Part shown: one piece after another, positions 63,880 through 64,000 of the stretch
Layout: every line of letters starts with the position of its first letter
Position numbering within the stretch: position 1 is the stretch's first letter
Source: Mixophyes australis
Lineage: Eukaryota; Chordata; Amphibia; Anura; Limnodynastidae
Direction of reading: 5' to 3'
Assembly: GCA_036250195.1 (NCBI GenBank)
Contig: JAVHZZ010000003.1
Location: 346,917,875 to 346,981,874 of the forward strand
Length of the DNA: 64,000 nucleotides
The notes under the pieces: generated by a model
Databases searched by the model: none
Told to the model about the DNA's origin: nothing
What the model saw: only the letters and a program-made list of their open reading frames with translations
Program-made: the position numbers and the translations under genes

Positions 63880-64000
63880 GATGTGATTTATAACTCAGCA
63901 ACTTTTTAGAACAACAATGAGTGTGAGGAGGAAGTGAAGTGGTAGTGACATGGGCGGGAAGACTGCCTCAATGATGTGATTTACCACAATGAAACGATTC

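Overview
The window looks like vertebrate nuclear DNA, most likely from a frog (anuran). The evidence is split exons with canonical GT/AG borders, long introns, a dense load of palindromic MITEs, V-SINE-like tRNA-derived SINEs, Tc1/mariner, Penelope-like, L1 and Ty3/gypsy chromovirus remnants, and no bacterial-type gene packing. The anuran assignment is an inference from the repeat types (for example the hairpin elements built around a CCAATCAGATTCTAGC core); the vertebrate assignment is secure.

One gene is certain: the 3' end of PRKCE (protein kinase C epsilon) on the minus strand. Four coding exons are present, at 60415-60553, 57038-57226, 44581-44727 and 32122-32268. Together they encode 206 residues, equivalent to human residues 532-737 with no insertion or deletion. 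They run from the catalytic-loop DLKLDN motif to the stop codon, and keep the activation-loop Thr, turn-motif Thr and hydrophobic-motif Ser at exact human spacing. The earlier exons (C2-like, C1A/C1B, N-lobe) lie beyond position 64000. The introns are about 3.2, 12.3 and 12.3 kb. A 3' UTR runs leftward from 32121; its end is unresolved.

Layout, left to right. 1-26 kb lies downstream of PRKCE and is repeat-rich: a hAT-type palindromic MITE with a perfect 8-bp duplication (1071-1463), SINE tails, a 1.5-kb polypurine minisatellite (3631-5200), 29-, 53- and 30-bp minisatellites, a Penelope-like remnant flanked by pseudo-LTRs (17086-18822), a chromovirus remnant with its LTR (19232-20665), a TATC-rich satellite invaded by a 691-bp DNA element (21714-22404), and a dead Tc1 transposon (22750-23985). 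26-32 kb is probable 3' UTR and flank with a few MITEs. 32-57 kb is intronic, with many MITEs, a second Tc1-like element (49738-50869), and an L1 ORF2 fossil broken by two insertions (53660-54610). 55.6-56.4 kb is an 11-bp minisatellite. 57-64 kb holds two exons, two tandem V-SINEs and further MITEs.

The most notable new-looking items are: nested and dated insertions (a MITE inside the GGLGVPNF motif of an L1; a MITE inside the first unit of a minisatellite; a MITE between two duplicated units); a chromovirus LTR with two RFX X-box palindromes 70 bp apart; a perfect 16-bp inverted repeat replacing the AT-hook region of the dead Tc1 transposase; transposons that carry minisatellites inside them; and three GAAACGCGT-type remnants that may be decayed hammerhead ribozyme cores. 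I did not find a novel multi-gene system here.
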